Positions 44,630-54,240 of a DNA stretch of 64,000 bases are shown here, piece by piece. The translations under genes and the position numbers were made by a program. Origin of the DNA: CALESS01 sp041741455. Its GTDB lineage: Bacteria; Chloroflexota; Anaerolineae; Anaerolineales; Anaerolineaceae. Position 1 is the first letter of the stretch. The number at the start of each line of letters is the position of its first letter. The notes beneath the pieces were generated by a model. That model worked only from the letters and a program-made list of their open reading frames with translations, searched no databases and had not been told where the DNA came from. The DNA is taken from positions 1-64,000 of the forward strand of contig JBGSJZ010000136.1 in assembly GCA_041741455.1 (NCBI GenBank). Direction: 5' to 3'.

Positions 44630-47600
44630 ATGCAAAATAACCAAGATATCTCACTGCCAATGCCTGCAATCATCCTTGCAATTGGTGAATTTGCCGTTCA
44701 AGTCACCGCCCAGGTTCAAAGTATTTACCAGAGGGGGGATTGCCGCCGCCAACTGGTGACCCATTTTTTTGGCATCCGCAAGGACGGTGAGGAGTCGTTG
44801 ATGGTCACACCTCTGGAGACGATCCTCCAGGATCCCAGACAAAGCCCACAGCCTGCCAGGGTCAAACAAGAATCGCCCATTCTCCGGCAGAAATCGTTTC
44901 AGAAACTTATGCAGAATTCTGGGAAACTTAGGCAAGAAGTAGAGAAAGTAATATATGATGTCCGCTCGCATGACCGGCTGATCACCGCCGGTTGGTCAGA
45001 CTCCATCGATGTTCCCTTGAATATCTATCTCGTGGCGGATCTGAAGGACCCTGAAGCGGCTGGCTTTTTGCTGCCCCTGAGCATCCTGCTGGATGGCTTG
45101 GTGCGTGAGGCCAATCTATGCCAGGTGCACCTGTTGCTGAACACCGCCGTATTTCCCCGCCAAACCAAAGATGAAAAATCTCCCGATCAGGATGTGGAGA
45201 TCTATTCCTTCCTGTTGGAATTGGATGAACTGCTGCAGGACAAATCGGAATTGCGAAAACTTATTCCCTCCACCCCGGCCTGGGATGGCGAAGCGCCGAT
45301 CAATCCCACCGTGTATTTGTTTGACCGGAACAAGCCCGGCACTTACGTCGTCCGGGACAATGACCAGATGGGGATCATGGTTGGCAATGCGTTGCTGGCA
45401 CTGTTGCAGGATAACCTGGCCAAGAGATTGCAGGCCAGCAATGACGATTTTGAGATTGCGGATCGCAAGAGCTTTTACAACAGCATCGGAGCTGTTGCCC
45501 TGGTCAGCGATCCGCAATCCCTGCAAATTGCCTGCGCACGCCGGTTATCACGCCAATTCCTGGATGAGTATCTTTTGGCAGAAACAGCCGATGTCCAAAC
45601 AGCGGCCAAAGAGGCCCAACAATTGCAGGATGACCTGGGTGGATTGCCGGGTTGGTTGGGACAGGTCACTTCCCATCTGCCGCCGGCCATTGGCCAGGTG
45701 AATATCCTGACCGCAACCAACGAGTTGGCGATCCTGCTCACCGATTTGAAGCTATCCGAGATCGATTATGAGCAGGTACCCGGCACGCCCTGGGCGCAGG
45801 AATTCCGGGATTATTTGGTTCGATACCGGAGCGATACATCCCCTCTGGTAAGCACGGCCTTGCGCAAAAATGCCCAACAGATGCTTGAGGTATTCAGCGG
45901 GAAGATCAGCGCCTTGATGGATTGCCTGCCGGCGAAACCTCACCTCTACCCGGGTGGAATTCAAAATGCGATCAGGACCCTCGAATTCCTGACGGCCTAC
46001 CTGGGTCAACAGACCGGGCTGGTGAAAGATGTTCAGACCCTTCTGAAAAACAAGAAGACAAAGGTGGAGCATGAACTCGAGCATAAACTTGATCAGATCC
46101 AGGATATTTTTGAAGCGGCTCCCAAACTGATCTGGCTGGTGCGCATCTTCCCGCGCACCATTCGGCTTGAGCTTGCGCCATTTTATTATGCCTGGCGCTA
46201 TAGCAAAGAATTATTACTGGTCCGCACCCTGCGGGATGAATGCCTTTATTTGATCCAGGCCCAGGCCGCCATGGAGATGCAAGACCAGGCCTTGATTCAC
46301 CTGCAAAAAATCATCACGCAACTGGAAGGAATGTTGACCAGGGGCCAGCAAGATTATCGAACCTTGAACGATCAGGTCGTGGCAGCTTCCAAACAGCTTC
46401 CTGTGGATTGGCCGGCTTTCCCGCTGGGACAATCCGAGAATGGCTGGGAGGAATTCTTCCGGGTTCCACTGGTGGATTTGTGCCTGGCTGATTGGAGCTT
46501 TCAGAAATGGCATCCGGATTATCCAAAATGGAATGATGAACTACTCAGCCAAAGAGGGCTATTCCAGGATTGGAGAAACGCCAGCCCGGACTCGATCGAC
46601 CAATGCCTGATTGAAGCGGCCATGGTTAACTATGCCGCCATCTGGCAGACCAGCCTGGAAGAGATCCTGAGACAATGGGCAACCAACCCGGAAGAATTCC
46701 ACTCTGCAACACCGATTACCCCCAGCCTGATATCCCAGAGCCTGGCTGCCAACCAACCCCTAGTCCGGCCGGATTTTGATGCCATCGGCGGCGGTGGGGT
46801 TTCCACACTACACAACCTGGCCTTGTTGGGTCGACCGGATTGGGCGTACTTTGTATTGCCGCCTGTTCGTCCCGGTGTAAATCTGCCAGAAATTGTGTAC
46901 ACTGGCGATCCTTTCAGCGGGCTGTTCCTGCGTGTTCGGCGTTCAGTGCCACTGGAATCCCTGGTGGATATGATCCGTGCCGGTAAAACCGGTTGGGAAA
47001 ATATGCCGGAGGAAGCCCGGCGCAAGTACAAAATCATCCATCGGCCCGGCGGGGGAGGGGGTATTTCCTCATCCGATACGGTTGATCCGAGTAACCCGGA
47101 TATGATTCAACGCACCTTCACCTGGCCATTTAAGCCCAAAGGTTCATCGGTTGAGATGACACAAACCATTGTTCTCAATCTGAGCAAAGAACGCTATGCT
47201 CACTACCACACGCTTCCCAGGTTTTCGGGAGAGTGGAATCGCTATGCCGAGGTAGAGATGCCCGAAATCCGCACCCTGGCCATGGAATTTCAGCGATTAC
47301 ATGCAGCCCAGAAGTGGTCGACCTATAACCAGGCCTTGGATGTGTTGATGTTTGTGCAAAACTGCATCCCCTATGCCTATGATGAGGATACAACCGGCTA
47401 CTCTGAATGGCCGCGCTATCCGATTGAATCCCTGATGGATTTGCACGGCGATTGCGAAGACGTGGCCATCTTGTGCGCCGCGGTGATCGCCCGGCTGGGC
47501 TTTCAGGTCGTCTTGCTGCACTATCCGGGGCACATTGCCTTTGGGGTTGCCGGGGCTGATCATTTGGTGGGTGAATATGTTATGGATCCGAAAACAGGCA

Positions 47601-47719
47601 AGCGCTATTTCTACGGTGAAGCCACTGGAAAAGGCTGGCATCTTGGCAAGATTCCGCCCAAATATCGAACCATCACACCCGCCATTCTGCCCATCAACAT
47701 CTTAATTGATGAGGATTGA
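44630..47719 (+). CDS. Degenerate tubulin-like domain fused to a transglutaminase-like protease
   Basis: The 1029-aa product ends in a transglutaminase/papain-like domain: C942 in GDCEDVA, H968 in YPGHIAFG and D986 in YVMDPKTG are the likely triad. The first 450 residues follow the preceding tubulin-like protein in pattern: ILAIGEFAVQVTAQV at the start, IYLVADLKDPEAAGFLLPLS where GGTGS would be, and KSFYNSIGAVALVSDP matching RSFSSLASAALVFP. The GTP-binding glycines are lost. Residues 480-760 are helical. It is therefore probably a pseudo-tubulin subunit that carries a cytoplasmic protease or amidase domain. The comparison was made by eye. Confidence 0.65.
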   Translation: MQNNQDISLPMPAIILAIGEFAVQVTAQVQSIYQRGDCRRQLVTHFFGIRKDGEESLMVTPLETILQDPRQSPQPARVKQESPILRQKSFQKLMQNSGKLRQEVEKVIYDVRSHDRLITAGWSDSIDVPLNIYLVADLKDPEAAGFLLPLSILLDGLVREANLCQVHLLLNTAVFPRQTKDEKSPDQDVEIYSFLLELDELLQDKSELRKLIPSTPAWDGEAPINPTVYLFDRNKPGTYVVRDNDQMGIMVGNALLALLQDNLAKRLQASNDDFEIADRKSFYNSIGAVALVSDPQSLQIACARRLSRQFLDEYLLAETADVQTAAKEAQQLQDDLGGLPGWLGQVTSHLPPAIGQVNILTATNELAILLTDLKLSEIDYEQVPGTPWAQEFRDYLVRYRSDTSPLVSTALRKNAQQMLEVFSGKISALMDCLPAKPHLYPGGIQNAIRTLEFLTAYLGQQTGLVKDVQTLLKNKKTKVEHELEHKLDQIQDIFEAAPKLIWLVRIFPRTIRLELAPFYYAWRYSKELLLVRTLRDECLYLIQAQAAMEMQDQALIHLQKIITQLEGMLTRGQQDYRTLNDQVVAASKQLPVDWPAFPLGQSENGWEEFFRVPLVDLCLADWSFQKWHPDYPKWNDELLSQRGLFQDWRNASPDSIDQCLIEAAMVNYAAIWQTSLEEILRQWATNPEEFHSATPITPSLISQSLAANQPLVRPDFDAIGGGGVSTLHNLALLGRPDWAYFVLPPVRPGVNLPEIVYTGDPFSGLFLRVRRSVPLESLVDMIRAGKTGWENMPEEARRKYKIIHRPGGGGGISSSDTVDPSNPDMIQRTFTWPFKPKGSSVEMTQTIVLNLSKERYAHYHTLPRFSGEWNRYAEVEMPEIRTLAMEFQRLHAAQKWSTYNQALDVLMFVQNCIPYAYDEDTTGYSEWPRYPIESLMDLHGDCEDVAILCAAVIARLGFQVVLLHYPGHIAFGVAGADHLVGEYVMDPKTGKRYFYGEATGKGWHLGKIPPKYRTITPAILPINILIDED

Positions 47720-48079
47720 GCCCAGATTGAAAGCGAACAAACAAATCATGGACGCAACTCGCACACCCAGAGGGGTGGGTCACGCCCCCCGTACGGGGGG
47801 CACGCAAAAGAAAAGATGTCCATGCTGAGCGGAGCGAAACATCTACAAAACGGACCCTTCGCCAACACTCAGGGTGACAATCTATCAGAATAGGCTAATG
47901 CCGTAGATTATCTGGGGTTGCCACCCCGGAGGATATGCTACATTCTGCTCAACGATAGGGTGGCCGGATCATCATCCCCAAAACCATCATCCAACATCGA
48001 ATACTCTGTAAGCAAAGCAGCCAGGCCGAAGCGGTCATCCGCCGTTTGGATTTGCTAATCCTTACAAGGAGAGGATTTA
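47720..48079 (+). other. Intergenic region with a GC-rich hairpin
   Basis: GCCCCCC-GTAC-GGGGGGC (47784-47801) is a strong hairpin without a T tract. AAGGAGAGGA just before 48080 is the ribosome binding site of the next gene. I see no gene in the gap. Confidence 0.5.
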
Positions 48080-48817
48080 ATGAAAATGAAACTGCCGATC
48101 CGGGTTGGACTGATGGATGACGATTGCTTTGCACTGAAGTGGATTGCCGATTTGCTGACCCGGGATTTACGCACTCACGTAACTTTTGAAACCAGCTCGC
48201 CAAAAAGGTTGTTGAGCGCCGTGGAGCACTGCCCGGAAATTGATGCGGTCATCCTGGATCCGGAATACGCCGCCTGCGAAATGGACCTGGGCAACCTGAT
48301 TTGCCGCCTGCAGTCAAGTTATGCCAATCCGCTCATTCTCTTCCTGTCGCAATACGGCCAGCCAGAGGCCTTCCAGTTGGCGCTGACCCGGGGCGCCCGC
48401 GGCTTTCTGCTCAAGCAGGAAGTGCAAATGGGCATCGTTTCCGCCCTCCTGCTGGCTGCGCAAACGGATTTCCTGGTTTCACCCGGCCTGCTGCCCTTGC
48501 TGCACCAGGAATACTGGCGCATCTCCCCCCAGGTGGCGCGCATCAACCCGTGGTCCCCGCATCCGGGTCTGACCAGCCAACTGCGCCAGGTCTTCACCAT
48601 GCGGGTGCTGTACGGCATGAGCGCCCCGATGGTGGCCAATGAAATTCACCTGGCGCCCTCCTCGGTGGAGAAGTACATGCAGGTGGCTTACCAGGTGCTG
48701 GCCACCCAGTGGGGCGATGAAAGCTTCCTGCTGGGCATCAACCTGCAAGGTTACTCGCAGGAAGTCCAGGCCTTCCACAGGTTTATTTTGCCACCAATTG
48801 TAAATTTGAGCGGGTAA
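48080..48817 (+). CDS. Response-regulator-like protein with LuxR-type helix-turn-helix
   Basis: The 245-aa product has a receiver domain with acidic pocket D13-D15 (LMDDD), phosphoacceptor candidate D60 (AVILDPEYA) and a lysine in RGFLLKQE. The C-terminal region contains a LuxR/NarL-like helix-turn-helix (SAPMVANEIHLAPSSVEKYM). ATG 48080 follows AAGGAGAGGATTTA. No histidine kinase is adjacent, so it is an orphan regulator; by position it may control the vWA/tubulin-like cluster or the CRISPR operon downstream. Confidence 0.7.
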   Translation: MKMKLPIRVGLMDDDCFALKWIADLLTRDLRTHVTFETSSPKRLLSAVEHCPEIDAVILDPEYAACEMDLGNLICRLQSSYANPLILFLSQYGQPEAFQLALTRGARGFLLKQEVQMGIVSALLLAAQTDFLVSPGLLPLLHQEYWRISPQVARINPWSPHPGLTSQLRQVFTMRVLYGMSAPMVANEIHLAPSSVEKYMQVAYQVLATQWGDESFLLGINLQGYSQEVQAFHRFILPPIVNLSG

Positions 48818-48905
48818 AAGCTCAAAAACCGCTTGTATTAATTTTTGTTTGTGCAATAATATACATTAGGTTCGGGAAGGTAATTTGCAATAGAAGGAGG
48901 GGTCA

Positions 48906-48974
48906 ATGCAACTATGGCCGGTCAGTCTGGATAAAGGTGGCGAAGAGAATATCCGGGATTTAATTCACAGATAG
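48906..48974 (+). CDS. Possible 22-residue leader peptide
   Basis: AGAAGGAGGGGTCA places a near-ideal ribosome binding site before ATG 48906, and a 22-codon frame (starting MQLWPVSLDKGG) ends at TAG 48972-48974. A TTGTAT/TAATAT promoter-like pair lies at about 48833-48862. It lies 120 bases before cas10 and might be a leader peptide. It may also be a chance ORF. Confidence 0.3.
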   Translation: MQLWPVSLDKGGEENIRDLIHR

Positions 48975-49095
48975 CTGTTATTTGTTCCGAAATATATCCA
49001 AATGTACTGGAGTAAGTAAATTAGCATCAAATTTTGCCTTCTGATTTTCAATTAAACAACATTCCAAGTCGGTAGCAAAATGAAGGAGTGTGAGA

Positions 49096-50895
49096 ATGAA
49101 ACAATTATTTATTTGTGCAATTGGCCCGGTTCAAGATTTTATTGCATCGGCCAGACGGAGCCGCGATTTGTGGTATGGTTCGTGGATGTTGAGCGAATTG
49201 TCCAAATCTGCAGCAGGAGCTATTGCCGAAAAATATGGGGTGGCTAGTTTGATTTTCCCGGCAGTGGATAGTGTGGCAATGTTAAAACCTGCAACTGCCA
49301 TAAATGCGCCGAATAAAATCATTGCCCTGGTTACCTTTGCCAATGATGATTCCCCCGATAAACTCGGGGAACTGGTAAGGAAGGCAATCTTTACTCGTTT
49401 ATCTGAACTGCAGGATGACGCTTTTACTAGGTTAAAAGAATCGGAATTTAACCTGGAATTGGCGCTCGTACAGATATTGGATCTTCCTGAAATCTACTGG
49501 GTGAGTATGCCATATGGAACCGACGATAATTACGAAATCGTGAGAGACCAGGCAGAAGCATTGTTGGCTGCTCGTAAAAACACTCGCAATTTCCAAAAAA
49601 TTCAGGGGGATTATCAACCGAAATCATCTTTGGATGGTGCGCGAGAATCTGTAATACCCGAGAACGATTACCCACAAGGAAGCAATGATCCTCAGCGAAT
49701 CAAGAAGATAAAAATTCTCTATGATCGTTTTCGTGCTCGCCAGGGTGAACGGCTGTCTGGGGTTGACCTCTTGAAAAGACTGGGAGGTACAAACGTAGAA
49801 CCAAACTTCTATAGTACTTCACACATGGCAGCCCTGCCTTTTTTGGAACGAGTTGAGGCCCTGGGCAAAGGAACCCGCAAGAAATTGCTGGAAGAAATCG
49901 CCCGGACGCTTAAAGTTGCTGGCTGGGAAGTTGATGAGCGTGATGGTGCCTTGGTTTTTGAAAGTCGCCTCGTGGATCTGGTTCCTGCCGGAACAGAACT
50001 TGAAGAACTTAGAAAAGAATTGGGGAAAATCTTAAAAGAATATTCTGGGGAATGGTCTAGCAAACTCAGCCCGTATTATGCTTTATTGGCGGCCGATGGT
50101 GACAACATGGGCAAAACGATTGATGCCCAGACAGATCCAGCAAAACATCAAAAGATGTCACAACTGCTAAGCAAATTTGCCCAAGCAGTGCCCGACATCA
50201 TTCGTAAATACAAAGGAGTGCCCATTTATGCAGGCGGTGATGATGTCTTGGCTTATCTGCCGTTACACACTGTTCTTGCCTGTGCAAAAGAACTCGCAGA
50301 AAGATTTTCAGCAGCCATGGCAGAATTTGCATTTGAGGATCAGGGAACGAAAATCTCACCGACATTATCCACCGGCATTGTTATCGCTCACCACCTTACC
50401 CCTCTTTCAGATGTGCTTGAGTTGGCCAGGAAAGCCGAGAAACAGGCAAAAAAGGTGACTGGGAAAAACGGTCTGGCAATTACTCTCAGTAAACGGGGAG
50501 GCGTGGATCGTACGATTTACGGAAAATGGGGCAAGTTGGATGGTCGTTTAGATCAGTTAATTAATCTTACTCGACACGATGCGATCAGCTCGGGCACGGC
50601 TTATGAACTTCAACAGCTAGACCGGGATCTTTCTGGTACGAGCATTCCAATGAGTGGAATTGTGGTTGAGGCCATCCGAATTATCAAGCGTAAGCGTGAA
50701 TCTGGTAGTGAAAAGCGGATCGATCAAGACATCATCCAGCTATTCCAACAATGGTTGGCGGTAGATAATGTTGGAACGTCACCTGAAGTAACTTTACCAG
50801 AATTGGCACAAGAAATGATGGTTGCAAAAATATTTGCTGATGCAGCCGATCTAGCGAATAGTCCTATGCAAGCCATAAAGGAGGAAATCCAATGA
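49096..50895 (+). CDS. cas10: Type III-B Cas10 (Cmr2) without HD domain
   Basis: The 599-aa product starts directly with FICAIGPVQDFIASARRSRD, the beginning of the first palm domain of Cmr2. It has LAADGDNMG (D334, D336) and the cyclase motif GGDD at 380-383. The roughly 200-residue N-terminal HD nuclease domain of typical Cmr2 proteins is missing. The complex should therefore lack Cas10 ssDNA cleavage but make cyclic oligoadenylate when it binds target RNA. ATG 49096 follows AAGGAGTGTGAG and is preferred to GTG 49090. It overlaps cmr3 by ATGA. Confidence 0.93.
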   Translation: MKQLFICAIGPVQDFIASARRSRDLWYGSWMLSELSKSAAGAIAEKYGVASLIFPAVDSVAMLKPATAINAPNKIIALVTFANDDSPDKLGELVRKAIFTRLSELQDDAFTRLKESEFNLELALVQILDLPEIYWVSMPYGTDDNYEIVRDQAEALLAARKNTRNFQKIQGDYQPKSSLDGARESVIPENDYPQGSNDPQRIKKIKILYDRFRARQGERLSGVDLLKRLGGTNVEPNFYSTSHMAALPFLERVEALGKGTRKKLLEEIARTLKVAGWEVDERDGALVFESRLVDLVPAGTELEELRKELGKILKEYSGEWSSKLSPYYALLAADGDNMGKTIDAQTDPAKHQKMSQLLSKFAQAVPDIIRKYKGVPIYAGGDDVLAYLPLHTVLACAKELAERFSAAMAEFAFEDQGTKISPTLSTGIVIAHHLTPLSDVLELARKAEKQAKKVTGKNGLAITLSKRGGVDRTIYGKWGKLDGRLDQLINLTRHDAISSGTAYELQQLDRDLSGTSIPMSGIVVEAIRIIKRKRESGSEKRIDQDIIQLFQQWLAVDNVGTSPEVTLPELAQEMMVAKIFADAADLANSPMQAIKEEIQ

Positions 50896-52085
50896 CCCTT
50901 TGGCTAATTATTCCCCGCGATCCACTTATTTTTCGGGATGGTAAACCCTTTACCAACTCACCCGGGAGCCGGGCAAAAACGCTGCCTTTCCTTTTCCCCT
51001 CCACATCAGCAGGAGCGGTTCGTACCAAGACAGGGATTGATCCCACAACTGGTATTTTTGATAAGCAGCGAATTCCAGCTGTTCTACAGAAGCAAGTGAG
51101 AGGTCCCTTCCTGGTTGAGTTGGACGATGATGGCGGCTTGGCGGATTGGTTGATGCCAGCACCTGCCGATGCTGTTTTGTTTCAAACAAATGACGACCAA
51201 ACAGCTATGCGTTATGCTCTTGCACCTATAAATCTTCCGAATGGAGCTTCCTCTGATCTGAATGACCTGAAAGTGGTAGCCTTCTCAAAAATTATTAAAG
51301 AAAAACCTTTATCACCGCCATACCATTTTTGGCATCTAAAGGAATTCTTAAACTGGTTATCTTCTCCCGCTGATGGCCAAGTAAATTTACCAGATCTGGG
51401 GATCCAGGGATTACCTATCGATAGCCGAACTCATGTCAGCATTGATCCTGGCACGCTGGCTTCCCTTTCAGGAGCGCTGTATCAAACAGCCGGGCTTGAA
51501 TTTACCAGTCTTAAACAAAGTAAAACAGGCACCCTCAGAAATATATGCAAATTAGCGATTGCAGTTGATACGGATGCGGAGTTGAGGGAAGACCTGGGCT
51601 TTTTAGGTGGCGAACGAAGAGTGGCGCATTGGAGACAACCGGAAGAAAAAAATTCAAAACTGCCGGCTTGCCCATTAGCAGTGAAGCAAAAAATTGTTGA
51701 GCAAAAAGCATGTCGTTTAATCCTTGTCACACCGGCTTATTTTAAGGACGGTTTCAAACCAGAATGGGTGAATCAACAATTTTCCGGTGTTAAAGTTGAT
51801 TTGATTTCTGTAGCCATTAATCGGTATCAGACAATATCGGGTTGGGATTACGCCTACCAAAATGGTAATCGGGCTGGTCGTCCTAAACCAACTCGCCGCC
51901 TGGCACCGGCTGGCAGCGTGTATTATCTACAACTATCTGGTGAACCCAAAGTAATTGAGAACTTTGTGGATAAGATCTGGATGAATGCCGTCAGCGACGA
52001 TCCACAATCCTGTCTGGATGGCTTTGGGATCGCAGTTGTCGGAGCCTGGGATGGACAGATAAGAAAAATGGAGGTGCAATCATGA
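50892..52085 (+). CDS. cmr3: Type III-B CRISPR RAMP protein Cmr3
   Basis: The 397-aa product begins LWLIIPRDPLIFRDGKPF and continues SRAKTLPFLFPSTSAGAVRT, the Cmr3/Csm4-type RAMP start. Cmr3 binds the 5' handle of the crRNA at the base of the Cmr complex together with Cas10. A late glycine-rich RAMP loop is less obvious. It overlaps cas10 and cmr1 by four bases each, so translation is coupled. Confidence 0.9.
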   Translation: MTLWLIIPRDPLIFRDGKPFTNSPGSRAKTLPFLFPSTSAGAVRTKTGIDPTTGIFDKQRIPAVLQKQVRGPFLVELDDDGGLADWLMPAPADAVLFQTNDDQTAMRYALAPINLPNGASSDLNDLKVVAFSKIIKEKPLSPPYHFWHLKEFLNWLSSPADGQVNLPDLGIQGLPIDSRTHVSIDPGTLASLSGALYQTAGLEFTSLKQSKTGTLRNICKLAIAVDTDAELREDLGFLGGERRVAHWRQPEEKNSKLPACPLAVKQKIVEQKACRLILVTPAYFKDGFKPEWVNQQFSGVKVDLISVAINRYQTISGWDYAYQNGNRAGRPKPTRRLAPAGSVYYLQLSGEPKVIENFVDKIWMNAVSDDPQSCLDGFGIAVVGAWDGQIRKMEVQS

Positions 52086-53353
52086 GCCGCAAACCACCCT
52101 CTAATATTTCAGTACCTGAAGTTAAGAAGAGCACCGACCCTTCTATGATTATTCAAGTCCGTCGGTATAAGGTCGTTACTCCTTTGTTCGGTGGTGGTGT
52201 CAAACCATCTGAAGCAGACCCGGTGACGGTTGTTCGGGCTACCGAAGTGCGCGGGCACCTGCGGTTTTGGTGGCGGGCTACTCGTGGTTGGGCTTGTTCT
52301 TCTTTGCTGAAAATGCAAGCCGAAGAGGAAAAGATCTGGGGATCTTCAGCCGCTCCTGGCAAGCCTGGTCCATCCGAGGTTACTATCCAAACGAATATTA
52401 TCAAACGCGGAACAGTGTTTCAGGCCACCCATCGAAATGGCGGACCGATTAATAATGTCGGATCTCCAAGCTCCAAAGATGGATACGTTGCATTTCCATT
52501 GAGAGATAAACATAATCCTGTGCTTTTAGAAAATGTTGAATTTGAAGTGAAAATTCGTTATCCTCAACAATTCAAAAACGATGTTGAGGCCTCTCTTTGG
52601 GCCTGGGAAACTTTTGGAGGAATTGGCGCAAGGACTCGGCGAGGGTTTGGAGCACTTACCTGTATAGAAATAAATAGCACTAAAATCCTCCGTAAAGAAG
52701 CTCAAAAGATAAAACAAACTATCCAAGCAGGTCTTGCCCAATATGTCGCTGCCAGTACGGTTGCTCTGGTTGGCATACCCCATCTCACCCAAACGCTCCG
52801 TTCTAAAGTTGTTGGCCAAAACTTTAATACTGAAATCGAATCTTGGAGGTTCTTGGTACATAAGTTACAAGATTTTCGGCAAAGAAGACCAGGAAGATTT
52901 GGCCGAAGCCTATGGCCTGAACCAGATGCCATTCGCAGACTGACCCATCGTGCTGCGACGAAACATGCAACCCCGACAAGTACTGTCGATAAATTCCCCA
53001 GGGCAAAATTTGGTCTTCCGATCATTTATCAATTCAAAGAAGCAGATGAAAATTTGCATCCAGGCGATCCTCATGCAACCACGCTTCAAGGAAAAGAATA
53101 TGACCGTTTGGCAAGTCCTCTTATTATTCGACCAATTACCTGCGAAGGTGGATCGGTCGGACTGGCGGTAATCCTGGAGTGGAAGCCAATGCATCCAGGT
53201 GATGAATCTTACACTCCCCCGGGCGGTCTAATCCTCAAAGGCGCACCAGGGGATCCTCCCGTTCAAAGTAATATTACCCTGGGTGAGGCGAGAGATATTA
53301 CGCCTTTGGGCGGTAAGACAGATATCTTCCAGGCTTTTCTAGACCAATTATGA
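52082..53353 (+). CDS. cmr1: Type III-B CRISPR RAMP protein Cmr1
   Basis: After a 21-residue extension the 423-aa product enters the Cmr1 pattern: VVTPLFGGG, ATEVRGHLRFWWRATRG and later TFGGIGARTRRGFGAL, the glycine-rich RAMP loop. Cmr1 caps the head of the Cmr filament and contacts the target RNA. The start at 52082 overlaps cmr3 by ATGA and is kept; the internal Met at 52145 would give the usual family start. Confidence 0.92.
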   Translation: MSRKPPSNISVPEVKKSTDPSMIIQVRRYKVVTPLFGGGVKPSEADPVTVVRATEVRGHLRFWWRATRGWACSSLLKMQAEEEKIWGSSAAPGKPGPSEVTIQTNIIKRGTVFQATHRNGGPINNVGSPSSKDGYVAFPLRDKHNPVLLENVEFEVKIRYPQQFKNDVEASLWAWETFGGIGARTRRGFGALTCIEINSTKILRKEAQKIKQTIQAGLAQYVAASTVALVGIPHLTQTLRSKVVGQNFNTEIESWRFLVHKLQDFRQRRPGRFGRSLWPEPDAIRRLTHRAATKHATPTSTVDKFPRAKFGLPIIYQFKEADENLHPGDPHATTLQGKEYDRLASPLIIRPITCEGGSVGLAVILEWKPMHPGDESYTPPGGLILKGAPGDPPVQSNITLGEARDITPLGGKTDIFQAFLDQL

Positions 53354-53370
53354 GCATAGGAGCAGATAAA

Positions 53371-54231
53371 ATGGATGCTAAACTTCTTCTAATTCAAACT
53401 CTTTCACCTTTGCATGCAGGGACGGGTCAGGGTGTGGGCGTGATTGACCTCCCAATCGCCCGTGAAAAAGCTACCAACATTCCTTTCCTGCCGGGCTCAA
53501 CCCTCAAAGGGGTTTTCCGCGATGCCTGCGATTCCCAAAATCGCGAGAATATCTTTGGCCCAGACACCAATAATGCAGATTTGTATGCGGGCGCGGTAAA
53601 CTTCACGGATGGCCGGCTTCTTCTGCTGCCAGTTCGCAGCTTAAGAGGGGTCTTTGCCTGGGTAACCTGTCCTTTATTACTTCGGCGCTTGCTGCGGGAT
53701 GTGAAGGATATGCAGTTTTCGGATCTTCCTGCCTCCATTCCAAATGTACAGGATGATGACCATTGTCTGGTCACTGACCAAGACTCAGCAATAAAAATCC
53801 CGATCCAGGAACAAGTGATCCTGGAAGATCTACTTCAAAAAGCAGCTATTTCACAAGACCTTAAGAAGTGGGCAGAATTCCTTGCCAAAAAACTTTATCC
53901 AAAGGACCTGGAGTGGCAGCAGACTTTAGCTTCCCATCTGTGCCTGGTTTCGGATGATGTTTTCAGCTTCTTGCTTGAAACTGCAACTGAAATAACCGCC
54001 CGCATTGCAATGGATGATGACAAGAAAACAACCAAACGCGGGGCCCTTTGGTATGAAGAAGCGCTGCCAGCAGAAACGGTTCTTGTCAGCCTTGTGATTG
54101 CAGTGCCAGTCAAGGTCAGCGCAGAGATTGTTTTTGACACCGTTAAAACCTTGGCAGAGAAAACCCTGCAATTTGGTGGTAACGCAACTGTCGGTAGAGG
54201 GTTGTGTAAGACGCACCTGGTCTTAAATTAG
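53371..54231 (+). CDS. cmr4: Type III-B CRISPR backbone nuclease Cmr4
   Basis: From ATG 53371 (after AGGAG, eight-base spacing; the earlier ATG 53350 has none) the product is 286 aa. It shows LSPLHAGTGQG, the catalytic D26 in VIDLPIARE and the RAMP segment FLPGSTLKGVFRD. Cmr4 subunits form the filament backbone and cut target RNA at six-base intervals using this aspartate. A glycine-rich loop (GGNATVGRG) lies near the C-terminus. All elements appear intact. Confidence 0.93.
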   Translation: MDAKLLLIQTLSPLHAGTGQGVGVIDLPIAREKATNIPFLPGSTLKGVFRDACDSQNRENIFGPDTNNADLYAGAVNFTDGRLLLLPVRSLRGVFAWVTCPLLLRRLLRDVKDMQFSDLPASIPNVQDDDHCLVTDQDSAIKIPIQEQVILEDLLQKAAISQDLKKWAEFLAKKLYPKDLEWQQTLASHLCLVSDDVFSFLLETATEITARIAMDDDKKTTKRGALWYEEALPAETVLVSLVIAVPVKVSAEIVFDTVKTLAEKTLQFGGNATVGRGLCKTHLVLN

Positions 54232-54240
54232 GAGGCGCCA

